From positions 82,473 through 146,472 of the forward strand of contig NZ_FOFJ01000007.1 in assembly GCF_900110885.1 (NCBI RefSeq): a stretch of 64,000 nucleotides of DNA. Reading direction: 5' to 3'. The notes below the pieces were generated by a model that saw only the letters and a program-made list of their open reading frames with translations, did not search any database and was not told the origin of the DNA. The DNA is from Azotobacter beijerinckii (GTDB lineage Bacteria; Pseudomonadota; Gammaproteobacteria; Pseudomonadales; Pseudomonadaceae). The position numbers and the translations under genes are program-made. Below are positions 36,760 through 48,105 of the stretch, piece after piece; positions within the stretch are counted from its first letter, which is position 1; each line of letters starts with the position of its first letter.

Positions 36760-38073
36760 TCACACCGCGTCGCGCGGCAGCACCAGCCCCAGCGGCAGAC
36801 AGACCCGCGCCTCCAGGCCGCCGCCCGGGCGGTTGCGCAGCTCGACGCTGCCGCCGTGCTGGGCGGCGATGCGCTTGACGATGGCCAGGCCCAGGCCGGT
36901 CCCGGTCCCGCCGCGGGCGCGGTCGCCGCGGGTGAAGGGATTGAAGATCTCGTCCATCTCCGCCGGGTCGATGCCGGCGCCGCGGTCGAGCACGCTGAGC
37001 ACCACGTAGGGCGAGCCCTGGTCGCCGGCCACGTAGGCGGCGACCTCGACCTGTTCGCCGCCGTGGCGCAGGGCGTTCTGCACCAGATTGCCGAGCAACC
37101 GCTTGATCGACACCCGGCGCAAGGGGAACGGCGGAATCGGCCGCAGGCACAGGCGCACCCGCTCGCCGTTCTGGTTGAACGGCGTCACCACCTCCTGCAC
37201 CAGCTCGCCCAGCTCGAGCTGCTCCACCGGCTCGTCGCGGCCGTCTCGGATGAAGGCGAGGAACTGGTCGAGGATGGCGTCCATGTCCTCGATGTCGCGC
37301 ACCATGTCCTCGGTCAGCTCGGCGTCGCTGCCGAGCAGTTCCAGGGACAGGCGCAGGCGGGTCAGCGGGGTGCGCAGGTCGTGGGACACCCCGGCCAGCA
37401 TCAGCTCGCGCTCGCGAGCGGCCTGCTCGACGTCGGCGGACATCTGGTTGAAGGCGCGGTACAGCTCGGTCATCTCGCTCGGCGTGTCGCTGACCGGCAG
37501 GTGCACGCTGCGGCCCTGGCCGATCTGCCGGGCGGCGAACATCAGCAGCTTGAGCGGCGCGTTCAACTGGCGGACGAAGATCCAGGCGGCGGCGGTGGAG
37601 AACAGACCGATGCCGAAGAGCCAGCCGAGCACGCTCCAGATCCGCTGGCCGCGCAGCGGGTGCGGGTACATGGGAATCCGCAGCCAGTCCGGCCCCAGGT
37701 TGGGCGCATAGACCCAGAGCGCCAGGCTCGGCTGGGAGCGCATCCGCACCAGGGTCTGCGGGCCCAGCTCGCCCTGCATCTGGCGCTGGAAGATCTCGCT
37801 GTACGGCCAGTGGTACTCGCCGGGCGGCACGTTTTCCGAGTCGCCCTGCACCAGCCCGGCCGCCTCGGCGATGCGCGGGCGGTCCCGCTCGTCCGCGGCC
37901 CAGTAGGCGCGCAGGGTCAGCGCGGCGCCGTGGCTGTACTGGCGATCCACCAGTACGTCCTCGTTCATCATCAGGTAGACCAGGGTCAGCGCCTTGGAAA
38001 ACAGCACCACCATCAGGACCAGCCAGAGGGTGCGGGCGAAGAAGCTTTGCGGGAACCAGAGCGGGGTTTTCAT
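36760..38073 (-). CDS. amgS: EnvZ-type sensor histidine kinase AmgS
   Basis: A 437-residue membrane kinase. Two transmembrane helices (about residues 14-36 and 146-166) flank a periplasmic domain. A HAMP domain follows (RQLNAPLKLLMFAARQIG), then the phosphoacceptor H box GVSHDLRTPLTRLR (His231) and an ATPase domain with N box NLVQNALRHGG, G1 DRGAGI and G2 GTGLGLAI. In Pseudomonas AmgRS senses envelope stress and gives aminoglycoside tolerance. The regulator gene lies 70 bp upstream on the same strand. Confidence 0.92.
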   Translation of the reverse strand: MKTPLWFPQSFFARTLWLVLMVVLFSKALTLVYLMMNEDVLVDRQYSHGAALTLRAYWAADERDRPRIAEAAGLVQGDSENVPPGEYHWPYSEIFQRQMQGELGPQTLVRMRSQPSLALWVYAPNLGPDWLRIPMYPHPLRGQRIWSVLGWLFGIGLFSTAAAWIFVRQLNAPLKLLMFAARQIGQGRSVHLPVSDTPSEMTELYRAFNQMSADVEQAARERELMLAGVSHDLRTPLTRLRLSLELLGSDAELTEDMVRDIEDMDAILDQFLAFIRDGRDEPVEQLELGELVQEVVTPFNQNGERVRLCLRPIPPFPLRRVSIKRLLGNLVQNALRHGGEQVEVAAYVAGDQGSPYVVLSVLDRGAGIDPAEMDEIFNPFTRGDRARGGTGTGLGLAIVKRIAAQHGGSVELRNRPGGGLEARVCLPLGLVLPRDAV

Positions 38074-38143
38074 CGGGGCACTACCAGCGGAACGCGCGAA
38101 CGGGGCGCCGGCCCGGACGGCCGGCCGGCGATGGCGGGATCGT

Positions 38144-38881
38144 TCAGCGGTTGCCGTCCGGGACGAACACGTAGCCGACGCCCCACACGGTCTGGATGTA
38201 GCGCGGCTTGGAGGGGTCCGGCTCGATCAGCCGGCGCAGGCGCGAGATCTGCACGTCGATGGAGCGCTCCAGGGCGTCCCATTCGCGGCCGCGGGCGAGG
38301 CTCATCAGCTTGTCGCGGGTCAGCGGCTCGCGGGCGTGCTGGACCAGCGCCTTGAGCACGGCGAACTCGCCGGTGGTGAGCATCTGCACCTGGTCGCCCT
38401 TGGTCAGCTCGCGGGTGGCCAGGGACAACCGGTAGTCGCCGAAGCGCACGACCTCCTCCTCGCCGGCCGGCGCGCCCGGCACCACCGGCACCTGGCGGCG
38501 CAGCACGGCCTTGATCCGCGCCAGCAGCTCGCGGGGGTTGAACGGCTTGGCCAGGTAGTCGTCGGCGCCCAGCTCCAGCCCCTGGATGCGGCTGCTCTCG
38601 TCGCCCTTGGCGGTGAGCATGATGATCGGCACCCGGTTGTCGCTCTCGCGCAGCCGCCGACAGGCGGACAGGCCGTCCTCGCCGGGCAGCATCAGGTCGA
38701 GCACCAGCAGGTTGAAGAGTTCGCGGCTGAGCAGGCGGTCCATCTGCTCGGCGTTCTCCACCGCCCGCACGCGGTAGCCCTGCTCGTTGAGAAAGCGCTC
38801 CAGCAGATGCCGCAGGCGGGGGTCGTCGTCGACGACGAGGATCTTTTCGCCTTCCGGCGCGGCGCTGACTGTGCTGTTCAT
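38144..38881 (-). CDS. amgR: OmpR-type response regulator AmgR
   Basis: A 245-residue OmpR/PhoB-family regulator. The receiver domain has the acidic pair DDD (residues 18-20), phosphoacceptor Asp62 in [11 protein letters not shown], and Lys in [10 protein letters not shown]. The C-terminal winged helix includes [20 protein letters not shown] and [20 protein letters not shown] 6 nt before the ATG at 38881 supports the start. It is cotranscribed with amgS and divergent from tex. Confidence 0.93.
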   Translation of the reverse strand: MNSTVSAAPEGEKILVVDDDPRLRHLLERFLNEQGYRVRAVENAEQMDRLLSRELFNLLVLDLMLPGEDGLSACRRLRESDNRVPIIMLTAKGDESSRIQGLELGADDYLAKPFNPRELLARIKAVLRRQVPVVPGAPAGEEEVVRFGDYRLSLATRELTKGDQVQMLTTGEFAVLKALVQHAREPLTRDKLMSLARGREWDALERSIDVQISRLRRLIEPDPSKPRYIQTVWGVGYVFVPDGNR

Positions 38882-39087
38882 CGGGACTCCTGGCAACGAT
38901 CGTGCGCAATTATGACGCAGCCCGGGGAAAGCGGCGGCCAACCATTGTTAGCAGATTTTACCCGCCCCCGCGGCATCGCCATCGTCAGCAAGGCGCACCG
39001 CGCCGCCCCGCACCGTCACCCGGCCGTTATAATCGCGCTCCCCTGTGGCCGCCGCGGCCACCTTCCCCCGCCCATGCAGGAAGTCAT

Positions 39088-41403
<2,316 letters not shown>

Positions 41404-41408
41404 ACCCC

Positions 41409-41798
41409 GTGAGCATGCAAGAAGAAGCCATCGGCAAGAGCAGCGCCTTCGGGCGCCTGCTCGGCCTGGAGATCCTCGCCGCCGCCGGCGGCGAGGCGAC
41501 GGTGCGCCTGGCCATGCACGACGGCCTGCGCAACCTGCACGGCAAGCTGCACGGCGGCGCGCTGTTCTCGCTGATCGACAGCGCCATGGGCCAGGCCAGC
41601 CACAGCCTGAGCGACGGCACCCCGGACAGCGTCACCCTGGAATGCAAGGTCAACTACATCCGCCCGGTCAGCGAGGGCGAGCTGACCTGCCGCGCCTGGG
41701 TCGAGCACAACGGCAAGCGCACCCAGGTGATCGAGGCCGAAGTGCATCAGCACGGCAAGCTGGTGGCCAAGGCGCTGGCCACCTTCGCCCGCCTGTAG
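41409..41798 (+). CDS. PaaI-type hotdog thioesterase
   Basis: A 129-residue hotdog-fold protein with the PaaI/YdiI signature NLHGKLHGGALFSLIDSAMG (about residues 42-61; the catalytic acid Asp is in it). It would hydrolyse an acyl-CoA; the substrate is unknown. The GTG at 41409 is chosen because GAGG of the tex end is spaced correctly; an ATG two codons later is possible. It starts 5 bp after the tex stop, so it is cotranscribed. The same tex-thioesterase-gshA order occurs in Pseudomonas. Confidence 0.85.
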   Translation: MSMQEEAIGKSSAFGRLLGLEILAAAGGEATVRLAMHDGLRNLHGKLHGGALFSLIDSAMGQASHSLSDGTPDSVTLECKVNYIRPVSEGELTCRAWVEHNGKRTQVIEAEVHQHGKLVAKALATFARL

Positions 41799-41819
41799 CC
41801 TCCGGCCTTCGGACGCGCC

Positions 41820-41845
41820 TGGCCGCGACGCTCCCGTCGCGGCCA
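41820..41845 (+). terminator. 11-bp GC-rich hairpin after the thioesterase gene
   Basis: TGGCCGCGACG / CGTCGCGGCCA form a perfect stem with a CTCC loop, 21 bp after the stop codon. There is no T run, so it is a moderate candidate for a terminator or an mRNA 3' end stabiliser. Confidence 0.5.
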
Positions 41846-41962
41846 AGGCCACGCCTCCCGCCGTCCCGCCGCCGTTTCCCCTTCGGCCCAAGGCCGACAA
41901 TACTTGTATAGCCCCCCGTCGATCCCCATATTGGCGCGATTGTCGCGTGAAGGAATCCGAAC

Positions 41963-43546
41963 TTGAGCGAGCTTCTCTCCCGTCGCCTGGCCCTGCTGGG
42001 CGAGCCCGCCAACCTGTCCCTGCTCAGGCATTGCCTGCACGGCATCGAGCGGGAATGCCTGCGCGTCGACGCCGGCGGACAGCTGGCGCAGACCCCCCAC
42101 CCGGCGGCGCTCGGTTCGGCACTGACTCATCCGCAGATCACCACCGACTATTCCGAGGCGCTGCTGGAGTTCATCACGCCCGCCGAGAGCGACCCGGCGG
42201 CGACCCTCGCCGAGCTGGAACGCGTCCACCGCTTCGCCTGCGCCACGCTCGACGGCGAATACCTGTGGAGCCCGTCGATGCCCTGCCCGCTGCCGGCCGA
42301 AGAGGACATCCCCATCGCCCGCTACGGCAGCTCCCACATCGGCCGGCTCAAGCACGTCTACCGCAAGGGACTGGCGCTGCGCTACGGCAAGACCATGCAG
42401 TGCATCGCCGGCATCCACTACAACTTCTCCCTGCCGGAAGCCCTCTGGCCGCGGCTGCAGCAGGCCGAGGGCGACACCCGCGGCGTCCGCGACTTCCAGT
42501 CCGAGCGCTACATCGCGCTGATCCGCAACTTCCGCCGCTACAGCTGGCTCCTGATGTACCTGTTCGGCGCCTCGCCGGCGCTCGACAAGAGCTTCCTGCG
42601 CGGCCGCCCGCACCACCTGCAGGAACTCGATGCCGAGACCCTCTACCTGCCCTGGGCGACCAGTCTGCGGATGAGCGATTTGGGCTACCAGAACAACGCC
42701 CAGGCCGGCCTGACCCCCTGCTACAACGACCTGACCAGCTACACCGACAGCCTGCGCCGGGCGGTCTCCACCCCCTACGCGCCCTACGCCGCGATCGGCA
42801 CCCAGCGCGACGGCGAATGGCTGCAGCTCAACACCAACGTGCTGCAGATCGAAAACGAGTACTACTCGAGCATCCGCCCCAAGCGCGTCACCGGCAGCGG
42901 CGAGCGGCCGATCCAGGCGCTGGTCGCCCGCGGCGTGCAGTACGTCGAGGTGCGCTGCCTGGACATCGACCCCTTCCTGCCGCTGGGCATCGATCTCGAC
43001 GAGGCGCGCTTCCTCGACGTCTTCCTGCTGTTCTGCGCCCTCGAGGACAGCCCCTGCCTGGCCCCGGAAGAATGCGCCAGCTGCACCGGCAACTTCCTCA
43101 AGGTGGTCAAGGAGGGCCGCCGCCCCGGCCTGCACCTGCAGCGCCAGGGCAAGCCGGTACGCTTCGCCGACTGGGCCGGCGAGCTGCTCGAGCGCCTGCA
43201 GCCCTTCGCCGAGCTGTTCGACCGGGCCCATGGCGGCGAACGCTACCGCAGCGCCCTGCGCGCCCAGCAGGCCAAGGTCGCCGACCCCGACCTCACCCCC
43301 TCGGCCAGAGTCCTCGCGACCCTGCGCGAGCACGGCGAAAGCTTCACCGCCTTCGCCCTGCGCCAGAGCCTGGCCCACGCCGAAACCTTCCGCGCCCGCC
43401 CGCTGGGCGAAGAGGAACGCCAGGCCTTCGAGGACGAGGCCCGCGCCTCGCTGGCCGAACAGGCCGAACTGGAGCGCCAGGACACCGGCAGCTTCGACGA
43501 CTTCGTCGCGGCCTATCAGGCGAGCATCCAGAACGCCGGGGCCTGA
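41963..43546 (+). CDS. gshA: Glutamate--cysteine ligase
   Basis: A 527-residue ATP-dependent ligase forming gamma-glutamylcysteine, the first step of glutathione synthesis. Family features: GIERECLRV (residues 28-36), [29 protein letters not shown] and [15 protein letters not shown] (near 330). The start is TTG ([13 protein letters not shown]), preceded by GAAGGA at proper spacing. Length fits the gammaproteobacterial type 1 enzyme. A hairpin lies between it and the convergent argA gene. Confidence 0.95.
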   Translation: MSELLSRRLALLGEPANLSLLRHCLHGIERECLRVDAGGQLAQTPHPAALGSALTHPQITTDYSEALLEFITPAESDPAATLAELERVHRFACATLDGEYLWSPSMPCPLPAEEDIPIARYGSSHIGRLKHVYRKGLALRYGKTMQCIAGIHYNFSLPEALWPRLQQAEGDTRGVRDFQSERYIALIRNFRRYSWLLMYLFGASPALDKSFLRGRPHHLQELDAETLYLPWATSLRMSDLGYQNNAQAGLTPCYNDLTSYTDSLRRAVSTPYAPYAAIGTQRDGEWLQLNTNVLQIENEYYSSIRPKRVTGSGERPIQALVARGVQYVEVRCLDIDPFLPLGIDLDEARFLDVFLLFCALEDSPCLAPEECASCTGNFLKVVKEGRRPGLHLQRQGKPVRFADWAGELLERLQPFAELFDRAHGGERYRSALRAQQAKVADPDLTPSARVLATLREHGESFTAFALRQSLAHAETFRARPLGEEERQAFEDEARASLAEQAELERQDTGSFDDFVAAYQASIQNAGA

Positions 43547-43555
43547 GCGCCCCCT

Positions 43556-43578
43556 CCGGTCGCAGCAACGGCGACCGG
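43556..43578. terminator. 8-bp hairpin between convergent gshA and argA
   Basis: CCGGTCGC-N7-GCGACCGG lies in the 39-bp gap between the two stop codons. It lacks a T run; bidirectional terminator function is likely but not certain. Confidence 0.5.
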
Positions 43579-43585
43579 CGAGCCC

Positions 43586-44884
43586 CTACAACGCCTTCTC
43601 GAACACCTTCGACTGCCGCTGGAAGTTGTACAGCGAGGCGCGCGCCGCCGGCAGGCGTTCGACGCCGCTGGGCTGGAAGCCGCGCTCGCGGAACCAGTGG
43701 GCGGTGCGGGTGGTGAGCACGAACAGGGTCTTCAGGCCCTGCGCGCGGGCGCGGGCTTCGATGCGCTCGAGCAGCTCGTCGCCGCGCCCGCCGTGACGAT
43801 AGTCGGGGTTCACCGCCAGGCAGGCCAGTTCGCCGGCCTCGGAGTCGGCGATCGGATAGAGCGCGGCGCAGGCGATGATCAGCCCGTCGCGCTCGACGAT
43901 GCTGAACTGGCCGATCTCGCGCTCCAGCACTTCCCGCGAGCGGCGCACCAGGATGCCCTGCTCCTCCAGCGGACGGATCAGCTCGATCAGCCCGCCGACG
44001 TCCTCGATGGTCGCCTCGCGCAGCTTCTCGAACTGCTCCTGGGTGACCAGGGTGCCGCCGCCGTCGCGGGTGAACAGCTCGTTGAGCAGCGCGCCGTCCT
44101 CGGCGTAGCTGACCACGTGGCTGCGCCGCACGCCGCCGCGGCAGGCCTGGGCGGCGGCGTCGAGCAACTCGGCCTGGTAGTCGGTGCCGAGGCGTTCGAG
44201 GTGCGCCGGAATCTGCTGCGGGCGCAGTTCGCGGATCAAGGCGCCCTGCTCGTCGAGCAGGCCCGACTCGGCGCCGAACAGCAGCAGCTTGTCGGCGCCC
44301 AGGTCGATGGCAGCGCGGGTCGCCACGTCCTCGCAGGCGAGGTTGAAGATTTCCCCGGTGGGCGAATAGCCCAGCGGCGAGAGCAGCACGATGGCGCGCT
44401 CGTCGAGCTGGCGGCCGATGCCCTTGCGGTCGATGCGCCGCACCTCGCCGGTGTGCAGGTAGTCGATGCCGTCGACCACGCCGATCGGCCGGGCGGTGAC
44501 GAAGTTGCCGCCGACCACCCGCAGCCGGGCGCCCTGCATCGGCGAGGCGGCCATGTCCATCGACAGGCGCGCCTCGATGGCCAGGCGCAGGCTGCCGACC
44601 GCCTCGATCACGCACTCCAGGGTCGGCGCGTCGGTGATCCGCAGGTCGCGGTGAAAACGCGGCACGAGATCGCGGGCGGCGAGACGCGCCTCGATCTGCG
44701 GGCGCGAACCGTGCACCAGCACCAGGCGCACGCCGAGGCTGTGCAGCAGCACCAGGTCGTGGACGATGTTGCCGAAGTTGGGATGCTCGACGCCCTCGCC
44801 CGGCAGCATGACCACGAAGGTGCAGTCGCGGTGGGCGTTGATGTAGGGCGAGGCGTGGCGGAGCCAGTTGACGTAGTCGCGCAT
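43586..44884 (-). CDS. argA: N-acetylglutamate synthase
   Basis: A 432-residue enzyme that acetylates glutamate at the start of arginine synthesis, the same length as Pseudomonas ArgA. The N-terminal amino-acid-kinase-like domain (about residues 20-275: FVVMLPGEGVEHPNF, LVLVHGSRPQIE, LLSPLGYSPTGE) binds arginine for feedback. The C-terminal GNAT domain has CLAVNPDYRHGGRGDELLERI. The ATG at 44884 gives MRDYVNWLRHASPYI. It faces gshA. Upstream come a REP palindrome and a MITE before argE, which lies on the same strand. Confidence 0.95.
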   Translation of the reverse strand: MRDYVNWLRHASPYINAHRDCTFVVMLPGEGVEHPNFGNIVHDLVLLHSLGVRLVLVHGSRPQIEARLAARDLVPRFHRDLRITDAPTLECVIEAVGSLRLAIEARLSMDMAASPMQGARLRVVGGNFVTARPIGVVDGIDYLHTGEVRRIDRKGIGRQLDERAIVLLSPLGYSPTGEIFNLACEDVATRAAIDLGADKLLLFGAESGLLDEQGALIRELRPQQIPAHLERLGTDYQAELLDAAAQACRGGVRRSHVVSYAEDGALLNELFTRDGGGTLVTQEQFEKLREATIEDVGGLIELIRPLEEQGILVRRSREVLEREIGQFSIVERDGLIIACAALYPIADSEAGELACLAVNPDYRHGGRGDELLERIEARARAQGLKTLFVLTTRTAHWFRERGFQPSGVERLPAARASLYNFQRQSKVFEKAL

Positions 44885-44962
44885 GGAAAACCTGTCTGGT
44901 TGATGCCGGCGGTGCCCGGACTTCCAGGAGGGCACCGCGTCCGAAGCCGAAGCGGTTGAAGG

Positions 44963-45023
44963 TAGGAGCCAGCGTGCTGGCGATCCGTCACAGGGAAGGG
45001 CATCGCCAGCACGCTGGCTCCTA
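44963..45023. repeat. REP-like inverted repeat pair
   Basis: Two perfect 22-bp arms (44963-44984 and 45002-45023; the left begins TAGGAGCCAGCGTGCTGG) flank a 17-nt spacer. Each arm contains GCCAGCGTGCTGGC, itself a palindrome. The GTAGGAGCCAGC...GCTGGCGAT pattern is that of Pseudomonas REP sequences. The right arm ends at the TA that begins the adjoining MITE. Confidence 0.8.
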
Positions 45024-45289
45024 GGGTCTGTTGACGTTTTGGCGTGAGCCGCGTTGCTGCGTCAAATGCCGCCAGGCAAGGCGCGGGGCGCCGGCAATGG
45101 TCATTCCCTTGCCAAGTCCCGCAACGCCGCATGGCGGCATTTGACGCGCAACCCGCCGGGACGGGGCCCGTCTGGTGCAGCACGGCGTCTCTCGTCGTTC
45201 ATTTGGAATGACCAAACTTCTCTCCTCGTTCCTTTTCTGCGCCAGACGGGCCTCCGTCGCGGCCTACGCCAAAACGTCAACAGACCCTA
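45022..45289. mobile_element. 268-bp MITE with perfect 24-bp terminal inverted repeats
   Basis: The ends 45022-45045 and 45266-45289 are perfect inverted repeats beginning TAGGGTCTGTTGACGTTTTG. Both outer ends carry TA, as expected for insertion at TA by IS630/Tc1-type or IS5-like transposases. Two nested internal inverted repeats exist: GCGTCAAATGCCGCC (45059-45073 with 45133-45147) and TGGTCATTCC (45098-45107 with 45205-45214). No transposase is encoded, so it is non-autonomous. The right end forms the 3' end of argE. Confidence 0.85.
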
Positions 45290-46445
45290 CGGGGTCGGGT
45301 ACGGGGTCGAGGCAATAATGCCCGATCAGTTGGCGCAGCAGCCGCACGGTCGGCTCGATCCGCGCCAGCTCCAGGTACTCGTCCGGCTGGTGGGCACAGG
45401 CGATGTCGCCGGGGCCGAGGATCAGGGTTTCGCAACCGAGCTGCTGCAGGTAGGGCGCCTCGGTGCCGAAGGCCACCGCCTCCGCCCGATGCCCGGTGAG
45501 GCGCTCGGCCAGCCGTACCAGCTCGCCGCCCGCCGCCTGCTCGAACGGCGGCACGCCGGGGAACAGCGGGGCGTAGTCGAGGCGCACGCCGCGCCGCTCG
45601 GCCAAGGGCTGCAACGTGCCGCGGATCGCCGCGCGCAGCTGCTCGGGGTCCATGCCCGGCAGCGGACGCAGGTCGAACTCCAGGGCGCACCGGCCGCAGA
45701 TCCGGTTGGGGTTGTCGCCGCCGTGGATGCAGCCCAGGTTCAGGGTCGGCTGCGGCACGTTGAACAGCGGGTTGCGAAATTCGCGCTGCCACTGGGTGCG
45801 CAGCGCGAGCAGCGCGCCGATGGCCTCGTGCATCGCCTCCAGGGCGCTGTTGCCGAGGCTCGGGTCGGAGGAGTGGCCGCTTCGTCCCTGGATGTCGATG
45901 CGCTCCATCATCACCCCCTTGTGCAGGCGGATCGGTTTCAGGCCGGTCGGCTCGCCGATCACCGCGGCCCGTCCCAGCGGGCGGCCGGCGGCGGCCAGGG
46001 CACGGGCGCCGGACATCGAGCTTTCCTCGTCGCAGGTGGCGAGGATCAGCAGCGGCTGGCGGAACGGCTGCTCCAGCAGCGGCTTCACCGCTTCGACGAT
46101 CAGCGGGAAGAAGCCCTTCATGTCGCAGCTGCCCAGACCGTACCAGCGGTCGTCGCGCTCGGCGAGGAGCAGCGGGTCGCTGCGCCACAACGCGGCGTCG
46201 AAGGGCACGGTATCGCTGTGCCCGGCCAGCACCAGGCCGCCGGGACCGCTGCCGTAGGTGGCGAGCAGGTTGCACTTGCCGGGGGCGATGTCCTGGATCT
46301 CGCAGGCGAAGCCGAGGTCGGCCAGCCAGCCCGCCAGACGTTCGATCAGCGGACGGTTGGGCAGGTCCAGGGCAGCCTGGGTACAGCTCACCGAGGGCAG
46401 GGCGATCAGCTCGGCGAACTGCTGCTTGAGCGGGGGGATGGGCAT
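45264..46445 (-). CDS. argE: Acetylornithine deacetylase
   Basis: A 393-residue M20-family zinc hydrolase releasing ornithine from N-acetylornithine. Metal and catalytic motifs: LAGHSDTVPF, GLGSCDMKG, ATCDEESSMSG and the C-terminal FGTEAPYLQQLG/ACAHQPDEY. The ATG at 46445 has AGGAAG 7 nt upstream. The last eight residues (VGSVDVLA) and the TAG stop lie in the terminal repeat of the MITE, so the original C-terminus was replaced. The core is complete, and activity is expected. It diverges from pit. Confidence 0.92.
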   Translation of the reverse strand: MPIPPLKQQFAELIALPSVSCTQAALDLPNRPLIERLAGWLADLGFACEIQDIAPGKCNLLATYGSGPGGLVLAGHSDTVPFDAALWRSDPLLLAERDDRWYGLGSCDMKGFFPLIVEAVKPLLEQPFRQPLLILATCDEESSMSGARALAAAGRPLGRAAVIGEPTGLKPIRLHKGVMMERIDIQGRSGHSSDPSLGNSALEAMHEAIGALLALRTQWQREFRNPLFNVPQPTLNLGCIHGGDNPNRICGRCALEFDLRPLPGMDPEQLRAAIRGTLQPLAERRGVRLDYAPLFPGVPPFEQAAGGELVRLAERLTGHRAEAVAFGTEAPYLQQLGCETLILGPGDIACAHQPDEYLELARIEPTVRLLRQLIGHYCLDPVPDPVGSVDVLA

Positions 46446-46605
46446 CGACGGGCTTCCTGTACAGAGCGTGCGACCATCATAGGCCGGGGCGGCGGGCGAA
46501 GGAACGCCACGCCTCCATTCGTTTCTGTCGCTCATGGCCGAGCCCCGGGCGGGGTTCCATCTGGCATAATCGCGCCCCCCTTCACCCTGCAGTCACAAAA
46601 ATTTC

Positions 46606-48087
46606 ATGTTCGATCTTTTCAGCGGGCTGGACGCCTGGGTCGCGATCAGCCTGGTCCTGGCCCTGCTCTTCGTCCTGACCTTCGAGTTCATCAACGGTTT
46701 CCACGACACCGCCAATGCCGTCGCCACCGTGATCTATACCAAGGCGATGCCGCCGCACATGGCGGTGGTCCTCTCCGGCTGCTTCAACTTTCTCGGTGTG
46801 CTGCTCGGCGGGGTCGGCGTGGCCTACGCCATCGTCCACCTGCTGCCGGTGGAGCTGCTGATCAACGTCGACACCGGCCGTGGCCTGGTGATGGTGTTCG
46901 CCCTGCTCAGCGCGGCCATCGCCTGGAACCTCGGCACCTGGTACTTCGGCATCCCCGCCTCCAGCTCGCACACCCTGATCGGCTCGATCCTCGGCGTCGG
47001 CCTGACCAACGCCCTGCTCACCGACATTCCCCTCGGCGAAGGGGTGAACTGGCAGAAGGCGATCGACATCGCCCTGTCGCTGGTCTTCTCGCCGCTGGCC
47101 GGCTTCGCCGTCGCCGCGCTGATGCTGCTGGCGCTGCGCTGGTGGATGCCGCGCAGCAAGATGCACGAGACGCCGGGCGAGCGCCGGGCGCGCCGGGAAG
47201 GTCGGGGCAAGAAGCGCCCGCGGTTCTGGAACCGCCTGGTGCTGGTGGTTTCCGCGATGGGCATGAGCTTCGTGCATGGCTCCAACGACGGGCAGAAGGG
47301 CATCGGCCTGATCATGCTGGTGCTGATCGGCATCGTCCCGACCAAGTTCGTTCTCGACCTGAACAGCACCACCTACCAGATCGAGCGAACCCGCGACGCC
47401 GCGCTCTACCTCAACCAGTTCTACCAGCGCAACCACGATCCGCTGCGCGACTACCTGGCCCTCGGCAAGAACAACGGCACCGAGCTGCCGAAGCACTTCC
47501 GCTGCGATCCCCAGCTCACCGAGCCGACCATCGCCACCCTGCTGGGCGCCCTGGAGGGCGTCACCGACTACAAGGCCATGGACGCCGAACGACGCATCCA
47601 GATCCGCCGCTACCTGCTCTGCCTGGACGACACGGCGAAGAAGGTCGGCCGCCTGGAAAACCTGCCCGCGCGCGAGCAGGCCGACCTGAACAAGCTGCGC
47701 AAGGACCTCACCGCCACCACCGAATACGCGCCCTTCTGGGTGATCCTGGCGGTCGCCCTGGCCCTGGGCCTGGGCACCATGATCGGCTGGAAGCGGGTGG
47801 TGCTCACCGTCGGCGAGAAGATCGGCCGCCAGGGCATGACCTATGCCCAGGGCATGTGCGCACAGGTCACCGCCGTCAGCGCCATCGGCCTGGCCAACGT
47901 CTTCAGCCTGCCGGTGTCGACCACCCATGTACTGTCCTCCGGCGTCGCCGGCACCATGGTCGCCAATCGCAGCGGCTTGCAGAGCGACACCGTACGCCAC
48001 ATCCTGACCGCCTGGGTGCTCACCCTGCCGGCCTCGATGGCGCTCTCGGCCAGCATCTTCTGGCTGGGCACCCTGCTGTTCGCCTGA
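46606..48087 (+). CDS. Low-affinity inorganic phosphate transporter (PiT family)
   Basis: A 493-residue membrane protein with about 10 helices and the two PiT signatures: EFINGFHDTANAVATVIYT (residues 27-45) and its inverted partner, the GQKGIGLIMLV region preceded by MSFVHGSNDG. A cytoplasmic insert of roughly 110 residues (about 250-375) interrupts the helices, as in PitA-like proteins. It symports metal-phosphate with protons. The CYTH/CHAD gene follows after 18 bp. Confidence 0.92.
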   Translation: MFDLFSGLDAWVAISLVLALLFVLTFEFINGFHDTANAVATVIYTKAMPPHMAVVLSGCFNFLGVLLGGVGVAYAIVHLLPVELLINVDTGRGLVMVFALLSAAIAWNLGTWYFGIPASSSHTLIGSILGVGLTNALLTDIPLGEGVNWQKAIDIALSLVFSPLAGFAVAALMLLALRWWMPRSKMHETPGERRARREGRGKKRPRFWNRLVLVVSAMGMSFVHGSNDGQKGIGLIMLVLIGIVPTKFVLDLNSTTYQIERTRDAALYLNQFYQRNHDPLRDYLALGKNNGTELPKHFRCDPQLTEPTIATLLGALEGVTDYKAMDAERRIQIRRYLLCLDDTAKKVGRLENLPAREQADLNKLRKDLTATTEYAPFWVILAVALALGLGTMIGWKRVVLTVGEKIGRQGMTYAQGMCAQVTAVSAIGLANVFSLPVSTTHVLSSGVAGTMVANRSGLQSDTVRHILTAWVLTLPASMALSASIFWLGTLLFA

Positions 48088-48105
48088 GCAATCCACTATG
48101 AGTCG

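Noticed and set aside
45054..45280. Open frames running through the argA-argE gap as genes
   Set aside because: They cross the MITE, start and stop at arbitrary positions and show no protein-like composition; the region is explained by the REP pair and the MITE.
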